NCBI RefSeq assembly: GCF_001570585.1
Contig: NZ_BBXF01000003.1
Span: 903,353 to 967,352, forward strand
From: Herbidospora daliensis
GTDB taxonomy: Bacteria; Actinomycetota; Actinomycetes; Streptosporangiales; Streptosporangiaceae
Length of the DNA: 64,000 bases
Direction: 5' to 3'
Position 1 is the stretch's first letter, and each line of letters opens with the position of its first letter. The notes under the pieces were generated by a model that ran no database searches, was not told the DNA's origin, and saw only the letters and a program-made list of their open reading frames with translations. This document shows positions 17,541 to 26,118 of this stretch, one piece after another. Made by a program: the position numbers and the translations under genes.

Positions 17541-20069
17541 ATGCCTACGTCCCCCGGCGGCAATGGTGTGAAGACCCCGGCTATCTGGGGTAAGGTGCCG
17601 CAGCGGAACAAGAACTTCACAGGTCGAGAAGACCTTCTGGGTCGCCTTCGTGATGAAATCCGGTCCGAATCGCCGACTGTCCTTTATACCCTTCAAGGAT
17701 GGGGTGGTGTAGGTAAGACCGTTTTGGCTATTGAGTACGCATGGAGGTATGGCGGGGACTATGACCTGGTCTGGTGGGTACCCGCCGACCAGCCGGTTCT
17801 GATCCGTTCGACCCTGGCCGCACTCGCGCCGGAACTGGGTCTCCCGCCGGCGTCCGCGACCGGCATCGACGAGGCCGCTGCCTCGGTGCTCAAGGCGCTC
17901 CGCCGAGGTGATCCCGTCGCCAACTGGTTGATCATTTTTGACAATGCGGAGAAGCCGGCCGATCTCGCCGACGTGATTCCCAACGGCGGCGGCCACGTGC
18001 TGATCACGTCCCGGAACCAAGATTGGCAGACGCTCGCCGAGATGGTCACCGTCGAGGTCTTTGACCGTGCGGAAAGCATCGCCTTCCTGAAGAAGCGCGT
18101 CAAAGGCGTTCAAGAGGAGGACACCAAACGGCTGGCCGAGCAGTTGGGCGACCTGCCGCTCGCTCTTGAACAGGCCGGCGCCCTGCTCGCCCAGACCGGC
18201 ATGGGCGTCGACGAATACCTCGAGCTGCTCGACAAGCAGACCATGCGCATCCTCGACGAGGGCAAGCCGGTCGAATACCCGGCCTCGATGACCGCCTCCT
18301 GGAGCTTATCGGTCGCCAAGCTGGAGGACAGCATGCCGGCGGCGGTGGAACTGCTGCGTGCGTGCGCATTCTTCGGTCCTGAGCCCATCCCGCGCTCGCT
18401 GCTACGCCCGATCCCCGTTGACCTGGCCAACGACGAGCCTCGCGAGACGCTGCGCACCGTCCTGGGAGATCCGATCCTACTCAGCCGGGCCGTCTCCGAA
18501 CTCGGCCGCTACGCTCTGGCCAAGATCGAGTCCGAGACCCGCACCCTTCAGGTGCACCGGCTCGTGCAACAGCTGCTGCGCCAGCAGCTCACGCGTGAGG
18601 ACTTCAACCAGTATCGCCACGAAGTGCACCTCATGCTGACCGCAGCCGCACCGGGGGAGGCCGACGACAGCGACAGCTGGCCACGTTACGCCGAGCTGCT
18701 CGGCCACGTGACGCCATCGAGAGTCGCCGGATGCTGTTACGACAAGGTCCGGGATTTCGCCGTCCGGGTGGTGCGCTATCTGGAACAGTCGGGCGACTAC
18801 AGCTCGGCGCTTACCCTGGGTAAGGACCTTGAGGATGGCTGGACCGAACAGTTCGGCGAAGACCATCCACACGTGCTGGCCGCCCGCCGTCACCAGGGCA
18901 ACGTGCTCCGTGCCCTCGGGCGTTACCAGGACGCCTATGACCTCAATGAGGACACCCTGTCGCGCATGCGCCGCGTGCTGCCCAGCGACGCCGAAGACCT
19001 GCTACTGGTCGAGAGCGGCCGGGGGGTCGACTTACGCGCGCGGGGCGAGTTCGAGGCGGCCCTGGCCGCCGACCGCGAGTCGGTCGAGAAACACACCCGG
19101 CTCTTCGGGGCCGAGCACCACCGCACCCTTCGCTGCCTGAATAACATGGCCATCGCCTATGTGCTCCTCGGCGACTACACCACCGCTCGTGAGCTGCATG
19201 AGCGGACATTCCGGTTGCAGGCCGCACCGAAGTCCAAGGCCAGTGTGCAGAACGTGCTCAGTTCGTGGAACGGCCTGGCCCGTGTCATCCGCCTCAACGG
19301 TCAGTATTCCGATGCGTGCGATTTCGGAAAGGACGCCCACGCGTTCGGCCGTCGTGAACTGCCACCGGACCATCCTGAGACGATGCGGGCGGCTAAGGAC
19401 CTTTCGATCGCGATGCGCCGGAACGGAGCGCTGGAAGACGGTCTCACGCTCGCGGGCGAGACCTATGAGCGCTACAAGTCGGTCTTCAGCGAAGACCATC
19501 CCGACACCCTCGCCGCCGCGCTGAGCTACGCCAACGCCCTCCGGACCCGAGACCGCATCGAGGAAGCACTCGCCTTGGCCGAGGAGACGATGAACTTCTA
19601 TCCCTCCATCTACGGCGACGACCACCCGTTCGTATTCGGCGCAATGTCCAACGTGGCACTGCTGCAGCGAGTGCAGGGCGACGTCGGCCATGCCAGGAAG
19701 CTCAACCGGCTCGCGCTGTCGGGCTTCGACAGTAGGCTCGGCCGCGACCATCTCTACTCTCTGTCGTGCGCCATCAACCTGGCCAGCGACTACGCCATCG
19801 AGGGTGACGGAACCGCCGCCCGCGAACTCGGTGCAGAGACGCTGGAACGGCTGGAGGGTCTGCTCGGGCTGGAACATCCGCTGACCCTTGCCTGCGCGGC
19901 CAACCTGATCATTGACCTGGTAGCGACGGGGGAGAGCGCCGCCGCGTTGAGGTTGAAGAATCGCACCTTCGAGATCTACGACCGCGTCCTTGGCGACGAT
20001 CACCCAGATGTGATCCTCGCCAAGATTGGTCATCGGCTTGACTTCGACTTCGACCCGCCTCCCATCTAG
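17541..20069 (+). CDS. fxsT: FxSxx-COOH system NB-ARC/TPR protein
   Basis: 842 residues from the ATG after a GGAAGGCAGG ribosome-binding site; an upstream in-frame ATG at 17436 lacks family similarity. The opening [15 protein letters not shown] is typical of the FxSxx-COOH system TPR family. An NB-ARC STAND ATPase follows: Walker A G-W-G-G-V-G-K-T (53-60), Walker B I-I-F-D-N (131-135), and G-D-L-P-L-A-L. The C-terminal half is a long array of TPR/Kinesin-light-chain-like repeats with recurring E-D-H-P motifs. It is a signal-sensing ATPase of unknown trigger, always found with fxsA/fxsB. It converges on the HExxH gene with a 4-base overlap. Confidence 0.9.
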   Translation: MPTSPGGNGVKTPAIWGKVPQRNKNFTGREDLLGRLRDEIRSESPTVLYTLQGWGGVGKTVLAIEYAWRYGGDYDLVWWVPADQPVLIRSTLAALAPELGLPPASATGIDEAAASVLKALRRGDPVANWLIIFDNAEKPADLADVIPNGGGHVLITSRNQDWQTLAEMVTVEVFDRAESIAFLKKRVKGVQEEDTKRLAEQLGDLPLALEQAGALLAQTGMGVDEYLELLDKQTMRILDEGKPVEYPASMTASWSLSVAKLEDSMPAAVELLRACAFFGPEPIPRSLLRPIPVDLANDEPRETLRTVLGDPILLSRAVSELGRYALAKIESETRTLQVHRLVQQLLRQQLTREDFNQYRHEVHLMLTAAAPGEADDSDSWPRYAELLGHVTPSRVAGCCYDKVRDFAVRVVRYLEQSGDYSSALTLGKDLEDGWTEQFGEDHPHVLAARRHQGNVLRALGRYQDAYDLNEDTLSRMRRVLPSDAEDLLLVESGRGVDLRARGEFEAALAADRESVEKHTRLFGAEHHRTLRCLNNMAIAYVLLGDYTTARELHERTFRLQAAPKSKASVQNVLSSWNGLARVIRLNGQYSDACDFGKDAHAFGRRELPPDHPETMRAAKDLSIAMRRNGALEDGLTLAGETYERYKSVFSEDHPDTLAAALSYANALRTRDRIEEALALAEETMNFYPSIYGDDHPFVFGAMSNVALLQRVQGDVGHARKLNRLALSGFDSRLGRDHLYSLSCAINLASDYAIEGDGTAARELGAETLERLEGLLGLEHPLTLACAANLIIDLVATGESAAALRLKNRTFEIYDRVLGDDHPDVILAKIGHRLDFDFDPPPI

Positions 20070-21286
20070 AGATGCCGCTTGCGCCAGCGGTCGGCGTGCT
20101 CATGCGAGCTGGAGCGGGCATACTCCTCGGCCGTCTCGGGGAGAGAAACCTTGCGGAACTCCGCGAGTGTCTGTTCCATCGCCTCGGTCCAGACACGTCC
20201 GGCCTCCGTCAGTCGCCCTGAGCCGAGGACCACGTGCGCGGCTTGGTGTGCGTCGGCGCGCCAGCGGGCGAACTCGAGTGCCGCGAAGTCGTCGGAGGGA
20301 TCGTGTGTGAACTCCTTCGCCCAGAAACGGGTAACGCCAAGGAAGGCATAAGTGCCCTGGAGGAGCCCGGGCAGTGGGCGTGGATCAGGTCGCCAGGGTG
20401 CGTAGTAGAGCTGGGTGTCCTCGCCCTGGAGCAATGGCACGATGTCGAGCACGGCGCACAGGGTCGCGTGCATTGACTCGTGCACGAGTGTGTTGGCCAG
20501 CCAGCGGGCGTCCGGCTGCGTGGAGAGGGCGACGGTGCCGAACGTCTCCCGAGAGGTGGCGCTCGACTGCCCCCGTTCACCTGGCCGGTCGAGTGGTGTG
20601 AGCACGCGTACCATTTTCGAGAGCCACGGTACGGTTCTTGGGTGACGCTCCACCAGCAGCTTCCACGCTGCTGCGAGGTGCCTCTGCCAGAGGAGAACCT
20701 CAGTCTCTTCGAGCCGAAGCTTTGAGAGCAGACTGTGTCCGGGTAGGCGGAATGGGTCGACATCATCGATCAACACGGCAATGCGGTCGTTTCCGGTTTG
20801 CGCGCTGAGTGGGCGTAGGTGGTGGAAGCTCGGCCCCTCGATTTCAACGTCGCCGATTCTGCCCTCGGCGACAACGGCCGGCCCGTTAATGTCCGCAACG
20901 CCGATCGAGGGCAGTGCGGCATCCGGGATGGTGATTGGCATATCGGCTTGGGATCGGTGGGCGACGGCGGCGGCCACATTTGCCATGCGCTTGGCAGCAG
21001 CCGAACCGTTCATCACATGGCGGGCCCAGGCGCCGACTGAGGGATGCCGTACGACGTCGCTGAGATGGTGGCCGTCAAGCTGCTCCAAGACGGCATACGC
21101 CTCGCGAGCCTCTGCATGGGAGTCGGCGACTGCCCACAGCAACAGGACATTCTTGCTGTACTGCGCAGCGACCAGCAAGTCGAGCGTTGAAGGGAGCCAG
21201 TTCCCGGTGGCCAGTGCGGACAGTTCGATGTCGGATATGGTAAATGGACTAGGGGATGTGTTCTCAGGAGAACGAGATGGCTTCAT
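20066..21286 (-). CDS. HExxH-type (alpha-ketoglutarate-dependent) peptide beta-hydroxylase family protein
   Basis: 406 residues. The C-terminal part carries L-V-H-E-S-M-H (HExxH at 269-273), and the domain around it matches the HEXXH-motif family that co-occurs with radical-SAM RiPP maturases. Recent annotation names these aKG-HExxH-type peptide beta-hydroxylases; from that family I infer iron/2-oxoglutarate-dependent hydroxylation of the precursor or its cyclophane product, rather than proteolysis. The N-terminal ~200 residues are helical and unassigned. It lies between, and opposite to, the TPR and radical-SAM genes, with a 144-bp AT-richer promoter region shared with fxsB. Confidence 0.85.
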   Translation of the reverse strand: MKPSRSPENTSPSPFTISDIELSALATGNWLPSTLDLLVAAQYSKNVLLLWAVADSHAEAREAYAVLEQLDGHHLSDVVRHPSVGAWARHVMNGSAAAKRMANVAAAVAHRSQADMPITIPDAALPSIGVADINGPAVVAEGRIGDVEIEGPSFHHLRPLSAQTGNDRIAVLIDDVDPFRLPGHSLLSKLRLEETEVLLWQRHLAAAWKLLVERHPRTVPWLSKMVRVLTPLDRPGERGQSSATSRETFGTVALSTQPDARWLANTLVHESMHATLCAVLDIVPLLQGEDTQLYYAPWRPDPRPLPGLLQGTYAFLGVTRFWAKEFTHDPSDDFAALEFARWRADAHQAAHVVLGSGRLTEAGRVWTEAMEQTLAEFRKVSLPETAEEYARSSSHEHADRWRKRHL

Positions 21287-21430
21287 CCGGAAGAAACTAG
21301 TGGATCATCTGTCATGGGACCAAGTAAAACAGATCGACGTCTCTAGGTTATGCCCACGCCTGGTTCGATTGACTTCATGATGGCCTGGAAAGCTGGCCTT
21401 CCATTGATAACATAAGAAAGTTCACGCTAC

Positions 21431-22651
21431 TTGCTCATGGATATACCTCGTCCTGAATTTCCGGCTACCCTCGACGTCGAGGCTCTGCTGGGCGGTGGCT
21501 GGCGGCCGCTGCCCTTCCATCAGTTCATCCTCAAGATCTACAGCCGGTGCGACCTCCATTGCGACTGGTGTTACGTCTACGAGCACGCCGACCAGAGCTG
21601 GCGCTCCCAGCCCCGCCGCATGTCCGACGCGATCGTCGACCGGACGGCCGCGCGCATCGCCGAACACGCGAAGGCCCACGACCTGCCCGAGGTGACGGTC
21701 GTCCTGCACGGCGGTGAACCGCTGCTGGCCGGAGCCGACATGATCGCCCGCACCGTGCGCACGATCCGGGCGGCCGTGGAGCGGCCGGTGAAGGCGGTCG
21801 TCCAGACCAACGGCGTGCGCCTCGACGAGACGTTCCTCGACGTTTTCGCCGAACTCGACATCCACGTCGGGGTGAGCCTGGACGGTGACCAGGTCGCCAA
21901 TGACCGGCATCGGCTCTTCGCCGACGGGCGGAGCAGTTACCCCCAGGTGGAGAATGCACTGCGGCTGCTCGGCAAGGACGCCTACCGCCACCTGTTCAAC
22001 GGCATCCTGTGCACGATCGACGTGCGCAACCCGGCGATCGCGACCTATGAGGCGTTGCTGGAGTTCGATCCGCCCACTGTCGACTTCCTGCTGCCGCACG
22101 GCAACTGGTCGTCGCCCCCGCCTTTCCGCATCCCGAACGAGGCGGGGGTGCCCTATGCCGATTTTCTCATTCCGATCTTCGACAGGTTCTACCGGACGGA
22201 ACGAAAACGGACCGATGTCCGGCTTTTTACGGAGATCATCCGGCTGTTGGTGGGAGGAAAATCCCATACGGAATCAATCGGCCTGTCTCCGGTATTGATG
22301 GCAGTAGTGGAGACAAACGGGGCAATTCAGCAGTCGGACATCCTCAAGTCCAGTTATCCCGGCGCGCCGGCCACGCCTCTGCATGTGCTCACCGACCCGT
22401 TCGACGCCGCGCTCACTGAGCCGGCGATCATCGCACGGCAGTTGGGAGCCGGCGCGCTCGCCCCCGAGTGCAGGGGGTGCGAGGTGATGTCAGTGTGCGG
22501 TGGCGGTCTGTACGCCCACCGGTACGACGAGCAGTCGGGGTTCATGAACCGCAGCGTCTACTGCCCTGACCTGCTGGCCCTCATCCGGCACATCCACCGG
22601 ACCCTGGAAGCCGACCTGGCCGCTGTTCGGAGCCGGAAGAGTGACAGTTAG
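21431..22651 (+). CDS. fxsB: FxsB-type cyclophane-forming radical SAM/SPASM peptide maturase
   Basis: 406 residues from TTG; an ATG two codons later (21437) is the alternative start. The radical-SAM cluster motif is S-R-C-D-L-H-C-D-W-C (Cys 40, 44, 47), followed by H-G-G-E-P and T-N-G-V. The C-terminal SPASM region has C-R-G-C, V-C-G-G-G and a final Y-C-P, which would hold auxiliary Fe-S clusters. Characterised FxsB-like enzymes form a carbon-carbon bond between an aromatic ring and the beta carbon of the residue two positions on, in the FxS motif of the precursor. The matching substrate here is the 54-residue peptide 4 kb upstream. It converges on a phosphoesterase with a 4-base overlap. Confidence 0.93.
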   Translation: MLMDIPRPEFPATLDVEALLGGGWRPLPFHQFILKIYSRCDLHCDWCYVYEHADQSWRSQPRRMSDAIVDRTAARIAEHAKAHDLPEVTVVLHGGEPLLAGADMIARTVRTIRAAVERPVKAVVQTNGVRLDETFLDVFAELDIHVGVSLDGDQVANDRHRLFADGRSSYPQVENALRLLGKDAYRHLFNGILCTIDVRNPAIATYEALLEFDPPTVDFLLPHGNWSSPPPFRIPNEAGVPYADFLIPIFDRFYRTERKRTDVRLFTEIIRLLVGGKSHTESIGLSPVLMAVVETNGAIQQSDILKSSYPGAPATPLHVLTDPFDAALTEPAIIARQLGAGALAPECRGCEVMSVCGGGLYAHRYDEQSGFMNRSVYCPDLLALIRHIHRTLEADLAAVRSRKSDS

Positions 22652-23475
22652 GCGACCGGGAGGATCTGCCGCAGTTGCCCCGGCGGCGTCGCGCGCGGTC
22701 GCCACTCTCGCGGATAGCCCAGCGACACCTCCTCGAACCGCACCCCGTCGTGCCAGGTCGTCCGCGGAATGTGCAGGTGCCCGTAGACCATCGCCACCGC
22801 GCCGAACCGGGTGTGCCAGTCGGCCGTGCGGTCGGTGCCGCACCAGATGGCGAACTCCGGGTGGCGCAGGACGAACGTGGGGTCGCGGACCAGCGGATAG
22901 TGGTTGACCAGGACCGTCGGCAGGCCGCCGGGGCGGTCGGCCAGGCGGCGTTCGGTCTCCTCGGCGCGGGCGGCGCACCACTCGTCGATGCCGTCGTAGG
23001 GGTCGGGGTGCAGGACCATCTCGTCGGTGCAGACGACGCCCTTGTCGTACGCCAGCTTGAGCGCCGCCTCCTTGGTCGTGACGCCGGGCATGCGGTAGCT
23101 GTAGTCGTAGAGGACCATCAGGGGCGCGACCGTGACCGGGCCGTCGGGGCCCTCCCAGGTCGGATAAGGGTCTTCGGGGGTGACGACGCCCAGGTCGCGG
23201 GCGACCTTCACCAGGTGTTCGTAGCGTTCGACGCCGCGGAGCTGGACCGTCTCGCTCGGGTGGGTCCACAGGTCGTGGTTCCCCGGGGCCCAGACGACCT
23301 TGGCGAAGCGGCTCGCGAGGGTGCCCAGCACCCACTCGAAGTCGGCGACCTTCTCGGACACGTCTCCGGGCAGCAGGAGCCAGTCGGTCTCCGACCGGGG
23401 GCGGAGGCGCTCGACGATCTCCCGGTTCTCGGAGTAGCCGACGTGGACGTCGCTGATGGCCAGAAGAAATGTCAT
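22648..23475 (-). CDS. Metallophosphoesterase
   Basis: 275 residues from the ATG opening M-T-F-L-L-A-I-S-D-V-H; the longer frame upstream has no family similarity. The calcineurin-like metal site is complete: S-D-V-H, L-P-G-D-V, P-G-N-H-D, a later N-H-Y-P and the final Y-G-H-L-H. A two-metal phosphoesterase acting on an unknown cytosolic phosphoester is expected. In many streptomycetes a close relative sits next to a 4'-phosphopantetheinyl transferase; none is seen here. Confidence 0.87.
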   Translation of the reverse strand: MTFLLAISDVHVGYSENREIVERLRPRSETDWLLLPGDVSEKVADFEWVLGTLASRFAKVVWAPGNHDLWTHPSETVQLRGVERYEHLVKVARDLGVVTPEDPYPTWEGPDGPVTVAPLMVLYDYSYRMPGVTTKEAALKLAYDKGVVCTDEMVLHPDPYDGIDEWCAARAEETERRLADRPGGLPTVLVNHYPLVRDPTFVLRHPEFAIWCGTDRTADWHTRFGAVAMVYGHLHIPRTTWHDGVRFEEVSLGYPREWRPRATPPGQLRQILPVA

Positions 23476-23608
23476 AACGGGCAGTCTCTCCAACCTGGAC
23501 GCCCAAATCCACCTGCGAGGTGCTCGCACGGCTGGTTGCGGCGCCGTCACCACGAGTTCTCCGGGTGCGCCGTCGTGGCGGGGTTCGCGGTCGCGGGCGT
23601 TCGGCCGG

Positions 23609-24721
23609 TCAGCCGATCGTTCGGCGGACCAGGTCGCTGATCGTGGTGGCGGTGGTGAAGTCGGTGCTCAGGACGTTCTTCGTCAGGGCGAAGGCCAGGC
23701 CCGTCTTCGTGTCGGCGTAGGCGCTGCTGCCGCCCGCGCCCGGGACGCCGAACGTGGTCGGGCCGGGATCGGCGAACGCGCCCGGATGGCCGATGCCGTA
23801 GCCGAGGCCCCACCTCATGGGGTTGCCGAAGACGGCGTCGACCCCCTCGGCGGAGATCGCGGAGACCTCGCGGAGGCGTTCGGGGGAGATCAGCCGCACC
23901 CCGTCGACCTCGGTCATCAGCGCCGAGTAGAGGCGGGCCATCGCGCGGGCCGTCATCTTGCCGCCGGCCGGGATGTCGGCGGCCAGGATGTCGGGCCGGT
24001 TGCCGAACGCGGCGGTCGGCATCACCGACATCGGGGCCGCCCTGAACATCGGCAGGTCGGGCAGTTCGGCCGGCAGGCCCGGCGGCGGCTCGGGCGACGG
24101 GGCGTCTTCGAGGACGGCCAGCCGGTGCCGCTGGTCGGCCGGCACGCCGAAGTAGAGCTCGTCGGCCACTCCGAGCGGGGCGGCGACCTCGTCGCGCAGG
24201 ACCTCGGAGATCTTCTTCCCGGTCACCCGCCGGACGATCTCGCCGACGATGTAGCCGAAGCTGTAGGCGTGGTAGCCGATCCCACTGCCGGGCTCCCACC
24301 AGGGCTCGGCGGCGGCGATGGCCGCGCACATCTCATCCCAGTCGCAGAGGTCTTCGGCCGTCGTGGTGAGCGGGATGCCGGGCACGCCGACGGTGTGGTT
24401 GAGCGCCATGCGCACCGTGGCCCGGTCTTTGCCGTGGGCGGCGAACTCGGGCCAGACCTCGGCGATCGGCGTGTCGTAGCCGATCAGCCCCCGTTCGGCC
24501 AGCACGTGGAGCACCGTGGAGGTGGCGCCCTTGCCGACGGAGTAGTTGTAGAACGGGGTCTCCGGCGTCACCTCGCGCCCGGTGGCCGGGTCGGCCACCC
24601 CCGCCACCGCCTCGGCCACGGGCTCGCCGCGGAGGTAGACCGCCACCTGGACGCCGCGCTCGACCCCCTTCTCGACGAGTTCGTCGATCGCGGCCTGTAC
24701 GTCCCCCTGGAGATCGCTCAT
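23609..24721 (-). CDS. Serine hydrolase, class C beta-lactamase/esterase family
   Basis: 370 residues with no signal peptide. The nucleophile motif S-V-G-K (SxxK) sits near residue 61 and the second catalytic motif Y-H-A-Y-S-F near residue 149, as in EstB-like and penicillin-binding-protein-related esterases. A C-terminal strand contains G-V-P-G-A-G-G-S-S-A. Cytosolic location makes ester or amide hydrolysis of small molecules more likely than antibiotic resistance. It is divergent from the SWIM gene with a 56-bp gap. Confidence 0.87.
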   Translation of the reverse strand: MSDLQGDVQAAIDELVEKGVERGVQVAVYLRGEPVAEAVAGVADPATGREVTPETPFYNYSVGKGATSTVLHVLAERGLIGYDTPIAEVWPEFAAHGKDRATVRMALNHTVGVPGIPLTTTAEDLCDWDEMCAAIAAAEPWWEPGSGIGYHAYSFGYIVGEIVRRVTGKKISEVLRDEVAAPLGVADELYFGVPADQRHRLAVLEDAPSPEPPPGLPAELPDLPMFRAAPMSVMPTAAFGNRPDILAADIPAGGKMTARAMARLYSALMTEVDGVRLISPERLREVSAISAEGVDAVFGNPMRWGLGYGIGHPGAFADPGPTTFGVPGAGGSSAYADTKTGLAFALTKNVLSTDFTTATTISDLVRRTIG

Positions 24722-24777
24722 GTGTTCGAGTATAGCCAGTTCTTGGAATGTCGGTCGCCGCCGTTAGAGTCCCCGCC

Positions 24778-26118
24778 ATGTCTGACGCGCAGATCGCGTA
24801 CTCCTATTCGCGAGCCTCCGAACTCGATTTCTCCGCCGGCCTCCTGGGCCTGTCCACCTCGGGCGGGTTCACCCCGTCCGGCCTGGTCGCCCGGCCCCAC
24901 TTCTTCAGCGGCGTGCTGACCAACGCCGCGCCCGCCGCGGCCGCCCTGATCGGCCTGGCCGACGTGGCCAAGACCCGCTACTACGAGATGCGCGCCGTGA
25001 CGTTCATGCGCGACCCGGTGGTGACCTGCAACGGCGACCGGCTGCGGTTCGAGTCGTTCTCGGCGTGCGGGGGCGTCTACGCCCGGCTCGACGTGCTGCA
25101 GCAGGCGCTCGACGGCGACGTGGTCGAGGTCGGCACCACCAACGTCGACGTCAACGTGCCGCTGCGCAAGGCGCTGGCCCGGGTCGGCGGCAACGACCCC
25201 CTCCACCTGGCCGTGGGCGACGACGAGGTGGTCGCCACCACCCTCGACGGCGCGGTGGTGGAGAAGAAGGTGCCGCTGCCCGAGCGCTGGTTACGCGGCT
25301 TCGCCGAGGTCCAGGTGATCGCCTCCCGGTTCGACCTGCGCGCCTCGCTGGGCCGGGCCGAGGCCGTGAAGTTCGTGCGCGACCTGCCCAAGCGCGGCGT
25401 GTTGTGGGCGGTGCCCGCCGGGCGGTCGCTGCGGCTGACCGCGCGTCCGGCGCCCGGCGCGGTCTGCCTGGCCGGGCCCGAGCGGCTGGCCGTGCTCGCG
25501 CCGCTGCTGCGGTTCGCGACCGGGCTGCGCGTCTACGGCCCGGTCGTCGAGGGCACCCTGCCGATGGCGTCCGCGTGGGAGCTGGAGCTGCCCGGCATGC
25601 GGTTCACGCTCACCCTGTCGCCCGAGCTCCGGCGAGGATTCTCCGGCGAGGGGGCCGTCCTCGACGATCTGAGCGGCGACACCGTCGCCGACGACGCCGA
25701 CCTGGTCGGCATGCTGCTGCGGTTCGAGCCCCGCCTCGACGCCGACCTGCTGGCCGAGCAGTCGGGCCTGACCCGCGCCCGCGTCGGCGCCGCCCTCACC
25801 CGGCTGGGCACCGGGGGCCGCGTCGGCTACGACGTCGCCGAGGCCGCCCACTTCCACCGCGAGCTGCCCTACGACGCGGGCCGCGTCCTGGCCATGAACC
25901 CCCGCCTGAAGTCGGCGCTCGACCTGGTCGAGCGGGGGGCCGTGCGGTTCACCGGGCCCGGCGTGGCCCAGGTGAACGAACGGACCGTCCGGCTCGCCCC
26001 CGGTTCCGCGCCCACCTGCACCTGTCCCTGGTGGATCGACTACCGGGGGTCGCGAGGGCCGTGCAAACACGTGCTGGCCGCCCAGAAGGTCGCGTCCCTG
26101 GTCGAGGTGACCGCGTGA
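24778..26118 (+). CDS. SWIM zinc finger protein
   Basis: 446 residues from the ATG opening M-S-D-A-Q-I-A-Y; an earlier in-frame ATG at 24748 is less likely. Most of the protein is an uncharacterised alpha/beta region. The C-terminal SWIM motif is C-T-C-P-W-W and then C-K-H, giving CxCx(n)CxH zinc ligands. Family knowledge: SWIM domains bind DNA or protein. The stop overlaps the start of the next gene (GTGA), so the two are coupled and probably act together. Confidence 0.87.
   Translation: MSDAQIAYSYSRASELDFSAGLLGLSTSGGFTPSGLVARPHFFSGVLTNAAPAAAALIGLADVAKTRYYEMRAVTFMRDPVVTCNGDRLRFESFSACGGVYARLDVLQQALDGDVVEVGTTNVDVNVPLRKALARVGGNDPLHLAVGDDEVVATTLDGAVVEKKVPLPERWLRGFAEVQVIASRFDLRASLGRAEAVKFVRDLPKRGVLWAVPAGRSLRLTARPAPGAVCLAGPERLAVLAPLLRFATGLRVYGPVVEGTLPMASAWELELPGMRFTLTLSPELRRGFSGEGAVLDDLSGDTVADDADLVGMLLRFEPRLDADLLAEQSGLTRARVGAALTRLGTGGRVGYDVAEAAHFHRELPYDAGRVLAMNPRLKSALDLVERGAVRFTGPGVAQVNERTVRLAPGSAPTCTCPWWIDYRGSRGPCKHVLAAQKVASLVEVTA

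Noticed and set aside
21287-21430. A second RiPP precursor between the HExxH gene and fxsB
   Set aside because: Only 10-12 codon frames exist, none with the leader or a terminal FxS/FxN motif.
25065-26114. Upstream extension of the DUF6493 frame through the SWIM gene
   Set aside because: Antagonistic frame of a well-supported gene; the GTGA overlap gives the start.
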